A stretch of 33,644 nucleotides of DNA from Pelobium manganitolerans. Its GTDB lineage: Bacteria; Bacteroidota; Bacteroidia; Sphingobacteriales; Sphingobacteriaceae. Position numbers and translations under genes: made by a program. Each line of letters begins with the position of its first letter. Within the stretch, counting starts at the first letter, position 1. The notes beneath the pieces are model-generated. The model ran no database searches and was not told the origin of the DNA. It was given only the letters and a program-made list of their open reading frames with translations. This document shows positions 1 to 7,365 of this stretch, piece by piece. The stretch spans positions 1 to 33,644 of the forward strand of contig NZ_MBTA01000008.1 of NCBI RefSeq assembly GCF_003609575.1. The letters are read 5' to 3'.

Positions 1-874
1 TACCTTTGTAAGCAATTTTATCGAACGCATCCTGATCAACCATTAGTTTGAAATCGTCCATAGCATCGATTTTGTCTTCTGAAATGTTATGCTTTTTTGC
101 CATTCCGATCGGGTCAAGTTTTACAAAGTCAGGTATCTCTGCCAATTTTGCTCCCGGTTCGGCGTACGTTGTCAAGCCCTTAGTGTTTGGGCTATACCAA
201 AATCTGTAACCTTGTACTGCTTTTTCTTCCATATCGGATAGAGAAATTACATTTTTCGGATTGGCTTTTTCACGGAGTTCCAATTGATTTACATCCACTA
301 TAAATTCTGTTCCGAATACTTTATGTGTCGGAAGTCCCCTTTGTGTATCCGTGGGTATCTTATACAGATTGTCCTTTGGTTGGTTGACAATATATTCTTC
401 TTTTGGTTGTAGCTGTTCAGCGACATTACGTTTTATATGCTCAATCACATTGGTATCTATCCACGGCAGGGTACGCGCTTCAAAGTGCATTTGTTTCACA
501 TCCTGATCAGTTAGGCTATTATCATGCTTTCTATTCCATCCCACTATATCCAATTCATACTGATTGGGAAACTGCACTATGATAATATCAGTAGGCAGTT
601 CGGTCATTTTAGAAACATCGTCCTGTTGAAATTCGCGTTTTGTTGGATTATAGGGAATAACAAATGCCCGTCTGTCACGATCATAGTAGTCTTTTATTTC
701 AGTAAAGTCTATGCCTTTGGATATAAAGTCGTCCTTTGGCCGTAGTTTGTTCATGCGTAAATCCACATAGAATGTATGACCTGCAATATCAATAGTAGGT
801 AGTATGCCTTTATTCAAACGCAGATCAAGCAAACTGCCCGGTTCTATATTAGTATTTGGCAATCCATTTTCCAT
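1..874 (-). CDS. Hypothetical protein of the transfer region, partial (C-terminus beyond window)
   Basis: An uninterrupted reading frame of 291 codons begins at an ATG on the minus strand (MENGLPNTNIEPGS...) and runs off the left edge without a stop. It is soluble-looking: no signal peptide, no membrane segment, many charged residues. Internal stretches include LPTIDIAGHTFYVDLR near residue 25 and RRAFVIPYNP near residue 67. I do not recognise the family. It follows traD by about 30 bases in the same direction, so it is probably co-transcribed with the traA-traD operon. It may be an accessory transfer protein or a cargo gene inserted ahead of traE; nothing in the sequence decides between these. 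The call that it is a real gene rests on frame length, operon position and sensible amino-acid composition. Confidence 0.7.
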   Translation of the reverse strand, partial: MENGLPNTNIEPGSLLDLRLNKGILPTIDIAGHTFYVDLRMNKLRPKDDFISKGIDFTEIKDYYDRDRRAFVIPYNPTKREFQQDDVSKMTELPTDIIIVQFPNQYELDIVGWNRKHDNSLTDQDVKQMHFEARTLPWIDTNVIEHIKRNVAEQLQPKEEYIVNQPKDNLYKIPTDTQRGLPTHKVFGTEFIVDVNQLELREKANPKNVISLSDMEEKAVQGYRFWYSPNTKGLTTYAEPGAKLAEIPDFVKLDPIGMAKKHNISEDKIDAMDDFKLMVDQDAFDKIAYKG

Positions 875-904
875 ATTTTCTTATTTTAAAAGACAAAGGA
901 AAGT

Positions 905-1540
905 CTATACAAACTCCCCAATGTCAAAATCACTCAAATCACTTTTCCGCAAAGTGGAAGAACTGTCTTCCGTTTCAGATGAAAGGGTGCTATCCAAAAG
1001 CTCGGCTATTCTTCGGGAAGCATCTTCCATAGAATTTTCCAATAGGCTGAATAATTCGGTTCCCTGTATTTTTTGAACTATGGCTATCGCTGTTTCCTTT
1101 TGGGCTGGTTCCAATTCTTCTTTTTGGAGCAACACCCCCACGGAGCTTAGTTCTTCAAAGGTAACCCCTTGGGCAAAACCGTCATCACCACCGGATATTC
1201 CGTACCTGTTCCATTCTTCTTCCTCTTCTTCCAAATCAGGTATCTTTCTGAAAACTTCGTCCAGCTCTTCCTGCGGAATTTGAATACCTACGTTTTCATT
1301 TTCGTCGTATTCAATGTCTAAATTAGCAGGGTTTATCTCCGGTTCCTGAATTTGGCGTTCAGTGGCAGTGTTTGGCACTGAAAGGCGTTCTACGGGTTTT
1401 GGTTGGCCCATAATATCGGGCAGGTTCGGATTGACTTTCTTCTGCGGAGGTTCTTGTTTCGACCTTTTATGAATGACAATCTTATCCTGCAATAGCAGTA
1501 CAATGACAATCAGCAGGCATATCACAATTACTATTTCCAT
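905..1540 (-). CDS. traD: Conjugal transfer protein TraD (Bacteroidota element type)
   Basis: 211 residues. An N-terminal hydrophobic segment (about residues 2-18, IVIVICLLIVIVLLLQ) is followed by a basic stretch (KIVIHKRSK), so it is probably a single-pass inner-membrane protein with a long acidic cytoplasmic tail. The middle contains a run of glutamates (about residues 103-108) and the C-terminus is Ser/Glu/Asp-rich. Length and layout match proteins annotated TraD in Bacteroidota conjugative elements. These are not homologues of the F-plasmid TraD coupling protein, and their function is not well defined. Its ATG lies 2 bases beyond the end of the DUF3408 gene, indicating translational coupling. 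Unusually, its coding sequence contains a near copy of the direct repeat found upstream of mobA (1351-1380). The family name is from recollection; the membrane anchor is seen directly. Confidence 0.7.
   Translation of the reverse strand: MEIVIVICLLIVIVLLLQDKIVIHKRSKQEPPQKKVNPNLPDIMGQPKPVERLSVPNTATERQIQEPEINPANLDIEYDENENVGIQIPQEELDEVFRKIPDLEEEEEEWNRYGISGGDDGFAQGVTFEELSSVGVLLQKEELEPAQKETAIAIVQKIQGTELFSLLENSMEDASRRIAELLDSTLSSETEDSSSTLRKSDLSDFDIGEFV
1351..1390. repeat. 20-nt-period repeat copy A, inside traD
   Basis: TTTGGCGTTC at 1351-1360 is followed by AGTGGCAGTG and TTTGGCACTG (to 1380), then AAAGGCGTTC. Positions 1351-1380 match 3101-3130 at 28 of 30 bases. The TTTGGC words are 20 bases apart. 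The copy is embedded in the traD reading frame, where it encodes part of SVPNTATERQ. Confidence 0.8.
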
Positions 1541-1542
1541 AG

Positions 1543-1947
1543 CTACAAAATGGGTTTAAAATGGTCGTTGAAATAATCGGTAATATCGTCCCCGTACTCT
1601 CTGAAATGATGTTCAAGAATGTTGTCAATGTAAGAGTAAAGCGTTGTTCTTTCCTCTCTTGTCAGTTGCACGATGCGGAGCAATCTTTCGTGGTATTCAG
1701 GGCGTATGTAAACTACCTTGCCGTTACGCCCCGATGGAAACCGATTGACCAAAAATGTTTCCTCGTAGTCCGCTTTCTTTGATGAACTGTTACGGGCTTT
1801 TTCCCTGGGCTTTGTTTCCTTTGGTACATCCTGCTTTTTGTTATTGCTCGGTGGAGCAACAGGCTCATCGCCGCTTATGACGTTCATAAGGTATTCCTCA
1901 TCAACATTGGGCTTTTCAAAATCGTTGTTTTTGTTATCTGAAGCCAT
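1543..1947 (-). CDS. DUF3408 family conjugal transfer protein (TraB/TraC-like)
   Basis: 134 residues. The N-terminal half is charged and low-complexity (Asp/Asn/Lys/Pro). The C-terminal half (about residues 60-134) carries the DUF3408 signature seen here as FLVNRFPSGRNGKVVYI followed by HERLLRIVQL and a helix ending HHFREYG. DUF3408 proteins sit between the ParA-like TraA and TraD in Bacteroidota conjugative transposons. They have a ribbon-helix-helix-like C-terminus and are thought to act with TraA, perhaps in DNA binding, although the biochemical role is undefined. It begins 12 bases after traA ends and is followed by traD after 2 bases, forming one operon. Confidence 0.85.
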   Translation of the reverse strand: MASDNKNNDFEKPNVDEEYLMNVISGDEPVAPPSNNKKQDVPKETKPREKARNSSSKKADYEETFLVNRFPSGRNGKVVYIRPEYHERLLRIVQLTREERTTLYSYIDNILEHHFREYGDDITDYFNDHFKPIL

Positions 1948-1959
1948 ACTTTACTATTT

Positions 1960-2727
1960 TTATAGATGAGTGATTTTTAAAAATTCCTCGACAAACAAAT
2001 CCATTTTAGTTGCTTTCATTAACTGTGGTTCGGCAGGCAGCAAACTTGACCGGAATACATAACTACCTGTATCGTCTGTTTCCTTTCGGAAACGCTTGCT
2101 ATCCATTATCCTTGTTTCCATTATGGGCAGGTTGAGTTCCTTGATGACACTTTGATACACATCATACAAACCTGTTTTTTCCCTGCCGTCCACCTGGTTC
2201 CAAAACAGCCACATCTCTTGTTCGGGATTGCCCTCGTCCGTTTGGGGAAGTCCGAGAAAGGCTTTGGTAAAGCCCAATGTACTTTCCACTACCAAACGGT
2301 CGGCAGTAATGGGCGAAAAGATGAAGTCCATTTTTTTTAAAGTGGTCAAAACGCCTTTAGTATTGGCTGTTCCCGGCAGGTCGAAGAAGATCACATCTGG
2401 CACAACCGCCGACTGGCTTCTGTATTCCGATGCTTTCTCCAGAGCCGTTTCAGCTTTACATTTAATAATCGGGTACGCTTTTTTGTTGATTGCTTGAAAC
2501 TGCTTCATTGCCGCTTTTTTATGGTAGTCGTTCTGCATTATGGTTCTCTTATCCCGTTCACGCATATTGGTCAGGCTGTGTTGCGGAAAGTCGCAGTCCA
2601 TCACCAGCACATTAAAACCTAAACGGTAGTGAAGCACACTTGCCAGTAAAGTGGTCATTGTAGATTTTCCCACACCGCCTTTTTGGGTGGAGAAGCTGAT
2701 TTTTAAAGTTTTCTTTGTTGTTTCCAT
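1960..2727 (-). CDS. traA: TraA: ParA/MinD-family ATPase of the conjugative element
   Basis: 255 residues. A deviant Walker A motif KGGVGKST is at residues 16-23, preceded by ISFSTQ. A ParA-type MDCDFPQHSL follows near residue 42, and a Walker B-like VIFFDLPGT lies near residue 112. This is the P-loop ATPase family that positions plasmids or protein complexes; in Bacteroidota elements the gene is named traA and heads the transfer operon. It is the first gene of the minus-strand operon traA - DUF3408 - traD and is divergent from mobA across a 700-base non-coding region. The ATG at 2727 gives a normal family N-terminus directly ahead of the P-loop. No partner ParB is seen; the DUF3408 protein may fill that role (inference). 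Confidence 0.9.
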   Translation of the reverse strand: METTKKTLKISFSTQKGGVGKSTMTTLLASVLHYRLGFNVLVMDCDFPQHSLTNMRERDKRTIMQNDYHKKAAMKQFQAINKKAYPIIKCKAETALEKASEYRSQSAVVPDVIFFDLPGTANTKGVLTTLKKMDFIFSPITADRLVVESTLGFTKAFLGLPQTDEGNPEQEMWLFWNQVDGREKTGLYDVYQSVIKELNLPIMETRIMDSKRFRKETDDTGSYVFRSSLLPAEPQLMKATKMDLFVEEFLKITHL

Positions 2728-2927
2728 TATTTAAAAATTTATTGTTACACACTTTATTTGTTTTGCAGGATTGAATATTGGTTTATCTGATTATTACCTC
2801 ATTCCTATATTCCTGCATTCCCTTTTGGGTACTTTCCTGCATAGGTATCTGCTTTCATTTTTGCCTTGTAAGGCACATTCTTTAGCAAGTGGCAAAACTT
2901 GCAACAGGTAAATTGCTTTACCGCTTT

Positions 2928-2977
2928 TATGCTTTTACACTTTTATTGTTTTATGCTTTTAAAACCCTATGCTTTTA
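2928..2977. repeat. Three direct copies of TATGCTTTTA
   Basis: Exact copies start at 2928, 2952 and 2968 in an A+T-rich stretch that also contains CTTTTA variants. They could be iteron-like protein-binding sites or an easily melted segment near oriT. Low sequence complexity makes chance a real alternative. Confidence 0.45.
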
Positions 2978-3090
2978 TTCCAAACCGCTTGTTTGCAAAC
3001 CTGATTTTCTTCTTTGTTTAGATACATTTTTTACTACCTGCACTAAAATTATACGGCAAATAAAGCGATTGATTTGCCCGCTGATTGCGG

Positions 3091-3130
3091 TGTGGCAGTG
3101 TTTGGCGTTCAAAGGCAGTGTTTGGCACTG
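3091..3130. repeat. 20-nt-period repeat copy B, upstream of mobA
   Basis: GGCAGTGTTTGGC occurs twice, starting at 3094 and 3114, exactly 20 bases apart (about two helical turns). The second unit ends TTTGGCACTG. The block shares 28 of 30 bases with 1351-1380 and is clearly related to copies at 5182-5218 (reverse orientation) and 22927-22961. Confidence 0.85.
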
Positions 3131-3264
3131 CTATACAGTACAATGCTTTCGTAAACAGGGCTTTACTTTGTACAATGATTTTTATTAATGGATTTATGCA
3201 AAATTCTTTTGACAAATCGGAGGGCAACGGGAACGGCATCGAGCCGTTTTTCCCTGTTACATTT

Positions 3265-3304
3265 AATCCGTCCCGCAGGGCGGATTTTTGTGTTCTACAG
3301 AACA
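3265..3304. repeat. Two adjacent inverted repeats in the candidate oriT
   Basis: AATCCGtCCC-GCA-GGGCGGATT (3265-3286; 9 pairs with one bulged T) is followed almost at once by the perfect palindrome TGTTCT-AC-AGAACA (3291-3304). They lie immediately upstream of the larger hairpin at 3307-3360. Confidence 0.7.
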
Positions 3305-3306
3305 CG

Positions 3307-3360
3307 GCAAGTTGTGTTTTGAGCATCTCGGAATGATTTCCGATGCTCAAAACAACTTGC
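3307..3360. repeat. Long bulged inverted repeat upstream of mobA
   Basis: The left arm, starting GCAAGTTG at 3307, and the right arm, ending CAACTTGC at 3360, pair over 23 bases around a TGAT loop (3334-3337). The only interruptions are two 2-base bulges (TG and TC) in the left arm. No T-run follows, so it is not a typical intrinsic terminator. Position next to the relaxase genes favours an oriT hairpin or a relaxosome-accessory binding site. Confidence 0.7.
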
Positions 3361-3427
3361 CCTTTGCAGGGGGCAGAAAACACCTTCCGAAGTCAGGGTT
3401 TTGTATGGATTTTAAAATGGATTTGTG

Positions 3428-3859
3428 ATGAAAGAGAACAGTTACAGAAAACAGAATAAGGGCGGGCGGACACCCAAAACAGACCCAAGCATCCATCGCC
3501 ACGTTTTCCGTCTTACGGACGAAGAAAACGCCAAACTTTTATCGCTTTTTGAAGCATCGGGAATGCCCAATAAAGCAAAGTTTATCATTTCCCTGCTGTT
3601 CAGTAAGGAAATGAAGTCAGTTAAGATTGACAAAGGAACAGTTGATTTCTATATGCGGTTGACTTCGTTTCACAGTCAATTTCGCTCCGTAGGTGTGAAC
3701 TATAATCAGGTTGTGAAGCTATTGTACAAGCATTTCTCCGAGAAAAAAGCTGCTGCATTCCTCTACAAACTGGAAAAACAAACGGCTGAAATGGCGATGC
3801 TATGCCAAAAAATCATTCAGCTAACCGAAGAATTTGAAGCGAAGCACCTAAAAAAATAG
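3428..3859 (+). CDS. mobA: MobA: relaxosome accessory protein (MobC-like RHH type)
   Basis: About 143 residues from the ATG at 3428 (a GTG at 3425 in the same frame is an alternative). The N-terminus is basic and Gly-rich (RKQNKGGRTPKTD). It is followed by HRHVFRLTDEENAKLLSLFEASG, which resembles the ribbon-helix-helix opening of plasmid mobilisation accessory proteins, and by helical segments with SVGVNYNQVVKLLY (about residues 90-105), a typical motif of this family. It should bind oriT and help the relaxase. It starts the plus-strand mob operon and lies 8 bases before mobB. It may also autoregulate from the adjacent repeats (inference). Confidence 0.85.
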   Translation: MKENSYRKQNKGGRTPKTDPSIHRHVFRLTDEENAKLLSLFEASGMPNKAKFIISLLFSKEMKSVKIDKGTVDFYMRLTSFHSQFRSVGVNYNQVVKLLYKHFSEKKAAAFLYKLEKQTAEMAMLCQKIIQLTEEFEAKHLKK

Positions 3860-3867
3860 CGGTAGAA

Positions 3868-5175
3868 ATGATAGCAAAAATCGGAAGAAGCGGAAATTTA
3901 TACGGGGCATTAGCGTACAATCAGCTTAAAGTAGAGAATGAAAACGGGCAGATATTGTTCGCCAATAAGATGATTGAAACCGCAAGCGGTCATTATTCCG
4001 TAGCACAATTAAGCCAATCTTTTGCACCTTACCTGATAGCCAACCGCAATACCGAGAAACATACGTTGCACATTTCGCTCAATCCTGACCCGAATGACAA
4101 AGTAAGCGATGACAAGTTTCGGGAAATGGCAGAACAGTATATGCGGGAAATGGGTTACGGCGAACAGCCTTTTGTCGTATTCAAACACAAGGATATTGAC
4201 CGCAGCCATATACACATTGTATCGGTTTGCGTGGACGAGCAGGGCAAAAAGATTTCGGACAAATTCGAGAAAATGCGGTCTATGAATATTTGCCGTGAAC
4301 TGGAAAGAAAACACGGGTTGATACCTGCAACAGATAAAGAGCGTAACCAAACTGATAAGGTTTTCCGTCCGGTAGATTATCGGGCGGGCGATGTAAAGAG
4401 CCAAATCGCTTCAGTAGTTCGCCACCTGCCGAACTACTACCAGTACCAAACATTAGGGGAATACAACGCCCTGCTTTCCCTGTTTAATATTACCACCGAG
4501 AAAATAGAGGGAGAATTGCAGGGAAAGAGGCAACAGGGTTTATTATATATTCCGCTGAATGAAAAAGGAGAAAGAGCCGGGCATCCGTTCAAGGCTTCTC
4601 TATTCGGGAAGAGTGCAGGGCTTCCTGCTTTGGAACTGCATTTTGCGAAATGCAAAACCGCCTTGAAAGATAGCCCGACCAAACAGACCCTAAAATCTGC
4701 TGTTGCCATTGCCCTGAAAACCACAATCGATGAACAGGCATTTAAAAAGCAGTTAGCAGAACAGGGCATTAACGTAGTAGTGCGCCGGAATGATACAGGG
4801 CGTATTTATGGTATCACTTTTATTGACCATAATTCCAAAGCGGTTTGGAACGGTTCACGTTTAGCAACTGAACTTTCTGCCAACACTTTCAATGATTATT
4901 GGAACAATAACATCAAACCGGAGATAAAAGAACCTGCCGTTTTACAACCCAAACTATCCACTTTACAACCCAAACTATCCACATCAAATGATGCGGATCT
5001 TCCTGCGGAAGAACCACACCATTTGTTCGACTTCTTAACTACGAAAAAACACGAAGACGGTTTGATTGAGGCATTAGGAGGTTTATTACCCGAAGCCCAG
5101 GGCGAAGATTACGAAGAACAGGACTTTGCCAATAAGTTGAAGAAGAAGCGCAAACGCAAAAGAGGTCAGCAATAA
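3868..5175 (+). CDS. mobB: MobB: relaxase/mobilisation nuclease
   Basis: 435 residues. The N-terminal relaxase domain has candidate catalytic tyrosines Y12/Y17 in GNLYGALAYNQ, a KHTLHISLNP strand (H65, H68), and the metal-binding HxH in RSHIHIVSV (H114, H116). The protein should nick oriT, bind the 5' end covalently and pilot the strand into the recipient. The middle is less conserved. A perfect 21-bp tandem duplication adds a second LQPKLST (residues about 358-371). The C-terminus is highly basic (KKLKKKRKRKRGQQ), as expected for DNA binding or coupling-protein contact. It sits between mobA and the coupling protein gene, the standard order in these elements. Confidence 0.92.
   Translation: MIAKIGRSGNLYGALAYNQLKVENENGQILFANKMIETASGHYSVAQLSQSFAPYLIANRNTEKHTLHISLNPDPNDKVSDDKFREMAEQYMREMGYGEQPFVVFKHKDIDRSHIHIVSVCVDEQGKKISDKFEKMRSMNICRELERKHGLIPATDKERNQTDKVFRPVDYRAGDVKSQIASVVRHLPNYYQYQTLGEYNALLSLFNITTEKIEGELQGKRQQGLLYIPLNEKGERAGHPFKASLFGKSAGLPALELHFAKCKTALKDSPTKQTLKSAVAIALKTTIDEQAFKKQLAEQGINVVVRRNDTGRIYGITFIDHNSKAVWNGSRLATELSANTFNDYWNNNIKPEIKEPAVLQPKLSTLQPKLSTSNDADLPAEEPHHLFDFLTTKKHEDGLIEALGGLLPEAQGEDYEEQDFANKLKKKRKRKRGQQ
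4941..4982 (+). repeat. Perfect 21-bp tandem duplication within mobB
   Basis: TTTACAACCCAAACTATCCAC occurs at 4941-4961 and again at 4962-4982 without a mismatch. It keeps frame and doubles the heptapeptide LQPKLST in the linker between the nuclease domain and the basic tail. An exact copy implies a recent slippage or duplication event. Confidence 0.9.
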
Positions 5176-5181
5176 TATTTA

Positions 5182-5218
5182 GCCAAACACTGCCACACAA
5201 CGCCACTGGCTGCCACTT
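5182..5218. repeat. 20-nt-period repeat copy C, between mobB and mobC (inverted orientation)
   Basis: Read on the minus strand it is GTGGCAGCCAGTGGCGTTGT followed by GTGGCAGTGTTTGGC. These are two units with a 20-base step; the second is identical over 15 bases to the unit at 3092. It lies in the 101-base gap between mobB and mobC, in opposite orientation to the copy upstream of mobA. Confidence 0.75.
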
Positions 5219-5276
5219 TCTTATAGCCACTCCATAGAGCCTTTAAATTCACGCCCGAACATTAAAACTTAAAATA

Positions 5277-7277
5277 ATGCAGGGAGAAGACGATTTAAGA
5301 GGGCTTGCCAAGATAATGGCTTTTATGCGGGCAGTCAGTATTCTTTTGGTGCTGATGCACCTTTATTGGTTCTGCTACGGTTTTTTTTTAGAACGTGGCT
5401 GGACATTGGAAATCATCAACAAGATATTAGGCAATTTCGACCGGACGGCGGGCTTGTTTTCACATACCCTATACACCAAAGCATTCGCTTTGGTTTTACT
5501 GGCTTTAAGCTGCTTAGGCACAAAGGGCGTAAAGAATGAGAAGATAACTTGGACTAAAATTTACGTGGCTTTGGGCTTTGGTTTTATACTGTTCTTCCTG
5601 AACACCCCATTGCTGAAGCTATCCCCGGCAACAGGCACATTCCTGTATATCCTTACTATCTCGTTAGGTTATATCGCTTTGCTGATGGCAGGCGTGTGGA
5701 TGAGCCGTTTGCTCCGCACTAACCTTATGGACGATGTTTTCAACAATGAAAATGAGAGCTTTCAACAGGAAACCAAGCTGATGGAAAACGAGTATTCCGT
5801 CAACCTGCCCACCAAATTTTACTACAAAGGCAAATGGAACAACGGTTGGATAAACATTGTAAATCCTTTCAGGGCATCTATCGTGTTGGGTACTCCGGGT
5901 TCAGGTAAATCTTATGCCATCGTAAACAACTACATCAAGCAGCAGATAGAGAAAGGCTTTAGTATGTACATCTACGATTTCAAGTTCGACGACCTTTCCA
6001 CCATTGCCTACAATCATTTACTGAAGCACAGGGATAAGTACAAGGTGCAGCCTAAATTCTATGTGATAAATTTCGACGACCCACGCAAGAGCCACCGTTG
6101 CAACCCACTCAATCCCGATTTTATGACGGACATATCGGATGCCTACGAAGCGGCATACACCATAATGCTCAATCTTAACAAAAGCTGGATTACCAAGCAA
6201 GGGGATTTTTTCGTGGAAAGCCCAATTATCCTTTTGGCTGCCATTATTTGGTATCTGAAAATTTACGAGGGTGGTAAGTATTGTACATTCCCACACGCTA
6301 TTGAATTACTGAATAAAAAGTATTCGGATGTGTTCACTATTTTAACTTCCTATCCCGATTTGGAAAACTACTTATCGCCCTTTATGGATGCGTGGCAGGG
6401 CGGAGCGCAAGACCAGTTACAAGGTCAGATAGCATCGGCAAAAATTCCGTTGTCAAGAATGATAAGCCCGCAACTTTACTGGGTAATGACGGGCGATGAT
6501 TTTACGCTTGACATCAACAACCCGAAAGAACCTAAAATTTTATGCGTAGGTAACAATCCTGACCGTCAAAATATTTATTCGGCTGCGTTGGGCTTGTACA
6601 ATTCGAGGATTGTAAAACTAATTAATAAAAAAGGACAGTTAAAGAGTTCCGTTATCATAGATGAGTTGCCCACGATTTATTTTAGGGGATTGGATAACCT
6701 TATCGCAACGGCGAGAAGTAACAAGGTAGCGGTGTGTTTGGGTTTTCAGGACTTTTCGCAATTAACAAGGGATTACGGCGACAAAGAAAGCAAGGTAATA
6801 CAGAATACCGTTGGTAATATATTCAGTGGTCAGGTGGTTGGAGAAACGGCAAAGAGCCTATCGGAACGCTTCGGGAAAGTATTACAGAAACGTCAGAGTA
6901 TGACCATTAATCGTAACGATAAATCTACCTCTATTTCCACACAGTTAGACAGCCTTATTCCGGCATCCAAAATTTCAACGCTTACACAGGGTATGTTTGT
7001 CGGTTCTGTATCAGATAACTTTGATGAACGCATTGCGCAAAAGATATTTCACGCCGAAATTGTAGTAGATAATGAAAAGGTAGCAGCAGAAACCAAAGCC
7101 TATCAGCAAATACCGCAAATCCTTTCTTTTGTAAATGAACAGGGCAAGGATAAAATGAAGCAGGAAATTGAAAGCAATTACAAACAGATAAAATCAGACA
7201 TCCTTAATATTGTTGTTAGTGAAATGGAGCGCATCAAAAATGACCCTGACTTACAACACTTGGTGCAGCAGGATTAG
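5277..7277 (+). CDS. mobC: MobC/TraG-type coupling protein (T4CP ATPase)
   Basis: 666 residues. There are about four N-terminal hydrophobic segments (near residues 18-36, 63-81, 95-112 and 121-142), then a cytoplasmic ATPase domain. Walker A is GTPGSGKS (205-212), the Walker B strand is VIIDELP with D462/E463, and a following ARSNKVAVCLGFQDFSQL stretch is typical of VirD4/TraG-like proteins. It would dock the MobB-DNA complex onto the type IV secretion channel and pump DNA. In Bacteroidota elements this gene follows mobB and is called mobC or traG. The start ATG at 5277 comes 101 bases after mobB, with the repeat copy C in between. It is the last core gene before the sulfur cargo. Confidence 0.92.
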   Translation: MQGEDDLRGLAKIMAFMRAVSILLVLMHLYWFCYGFFLERGWTLEIINKILGNFDRTAGLFSHTLYTKAFALVLLALSCLGTKGVKNEKITWTKIYVALGFGFILFFLNTPLLKLSPATGTFLYILTISLGYIALLMAGVWMSRLLRTNLMDDVFNNENESFQQETKLMENEYSVNLPTKFYYKGKWNNGWINIVNPFRASIVLGTPGSGKSYAIVNNYIKQQIEKGFSMYIYDFKFDDLSTIAYNHLLKHRDKYKVQPKFYVINFDDPRKSHRCNPLNPDFMTDISDAYEAAYTIMLNLNKSWITKQGDFFVESPIILLAAIIWYLKIYEGGKYCTFPHAIELLNKKYSDVFTILTSYPDLENYLSPFMDAWQGGAQDQLQGQIASAKIPLSRMISPQLYWVMTGDDFTLDINNPKEPKILCVGNNPDRQNIYSAALGLYNSRIVKLINKKGQLKSSVIIDELPTIYFRGLDNLIATARSNKVAVCLGFQDFSQLTRDYGDKESKVIQNTVGNIFSGQVVGETAKSLSERFGKVLQKRQSMTINRNDKSTSISTQLDSLIPASKISTLTQGMFVGSVSDNFDERIAQKIFHAEIVVDNEKVAAETKAYQQIPQILSFVNEQGKDKMKQEIESNYKQIKSDILNIVVSEMERIKNDPDLQHLVQQD

Positions 7278-7302
7278 AGGCATTTGAGCCAGCAAGGGTA
7301 AG

Positions 7303-7324
7303 TATTCAATGGTTTTATTGAATA
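7303..7324. promoter_or_regulatory. Operator palindrome 1 (TATTCAAT-6-ATTGAATA)
   Basis: TATTCAAT (7303-7310), a six-base spacer GGTTTT, and ATTGAATA (7317-7324). Both half-sites and the spacing are identical to those in the palindrome at 9157-9178. The TTG at 7318-7320 would be the -33 element of the promoter below, so an occupied site should block RNA polymerase. The likely binder is the ArsR-rhodanese regulator encoded in the same unit (inference). Confidence 0.75.
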
Positions 7325-7348
7325 GATGACAAGATTTTTGTACCTTTG
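7318..7348 (+). promoter_or_regulatory. Bacteroidota-type promoter of the rhodanese-thioredoxin-regulator unit
   Basis: TTG at 7318-7320 and TACCTTTG at 7341-7348 (matching TAnnTTTG) are 20 bases apart, close to the usual Bacteroidota -33/-7 spacing. The expected transcript start is only about 10 bases before the ATG at 7366. This argues against using the in-frame GTG at 7348 as start. Confidence 0.6.
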
Positions 7349-7365
7349 TGGAAACGAAAGAAAAT

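Larger units (their letters stand above)
2728..3427. other. Divergent non-coding region between traA and mobA; candidate oriT
   Basis: About 700 bases with no credible gene. From left to right it holds a palindrome TGCCTT-GT-AAGGCA (2862-2875) and a hairpin GCAAGT-6nt-ACTTGC (2885-2902). Next are three copies of TATGCTTTTA (2928, 2952, 2968) and two tandem 20-nt repeats (3092-3130). It ends with a cluster of inverted repeats (3265-3286, 3291-3304, 3307-3360) directly before the relaxosome genes. In Bacteroidota mobilizable and conjugative elements oriT usually lies immediately upstream of the mob genes, so this is the natural candidate. The nic site cannot be fixed by eye. The region should also hold promoters for both traA and mobA, but I could not identify a convincing pair. 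Confidence 0.6.

Noticed and set aside
2880-3130. Possible CRISPR array from the repeated words
   Set aside because: The units are 10-20 bases long, too few, and have no unique equal-length spacers or cas genes nearby.
3018-3383. 121-codon minus-strand and 83/99-codon plus-strand frames in the mobA upstream region
   Set aside because: They run across hairpins and tandem repeats, have no recognisable features, and their resemblance to part of TraD comes only from the shared DNA repeat.
7348-7365. GTG start for the secreted rhodanese
   Set aside because: It overlaps the likely -7 box (7341-7348) and would put six residues before a normal signal peptide; the ATG at 7366 is preferred.
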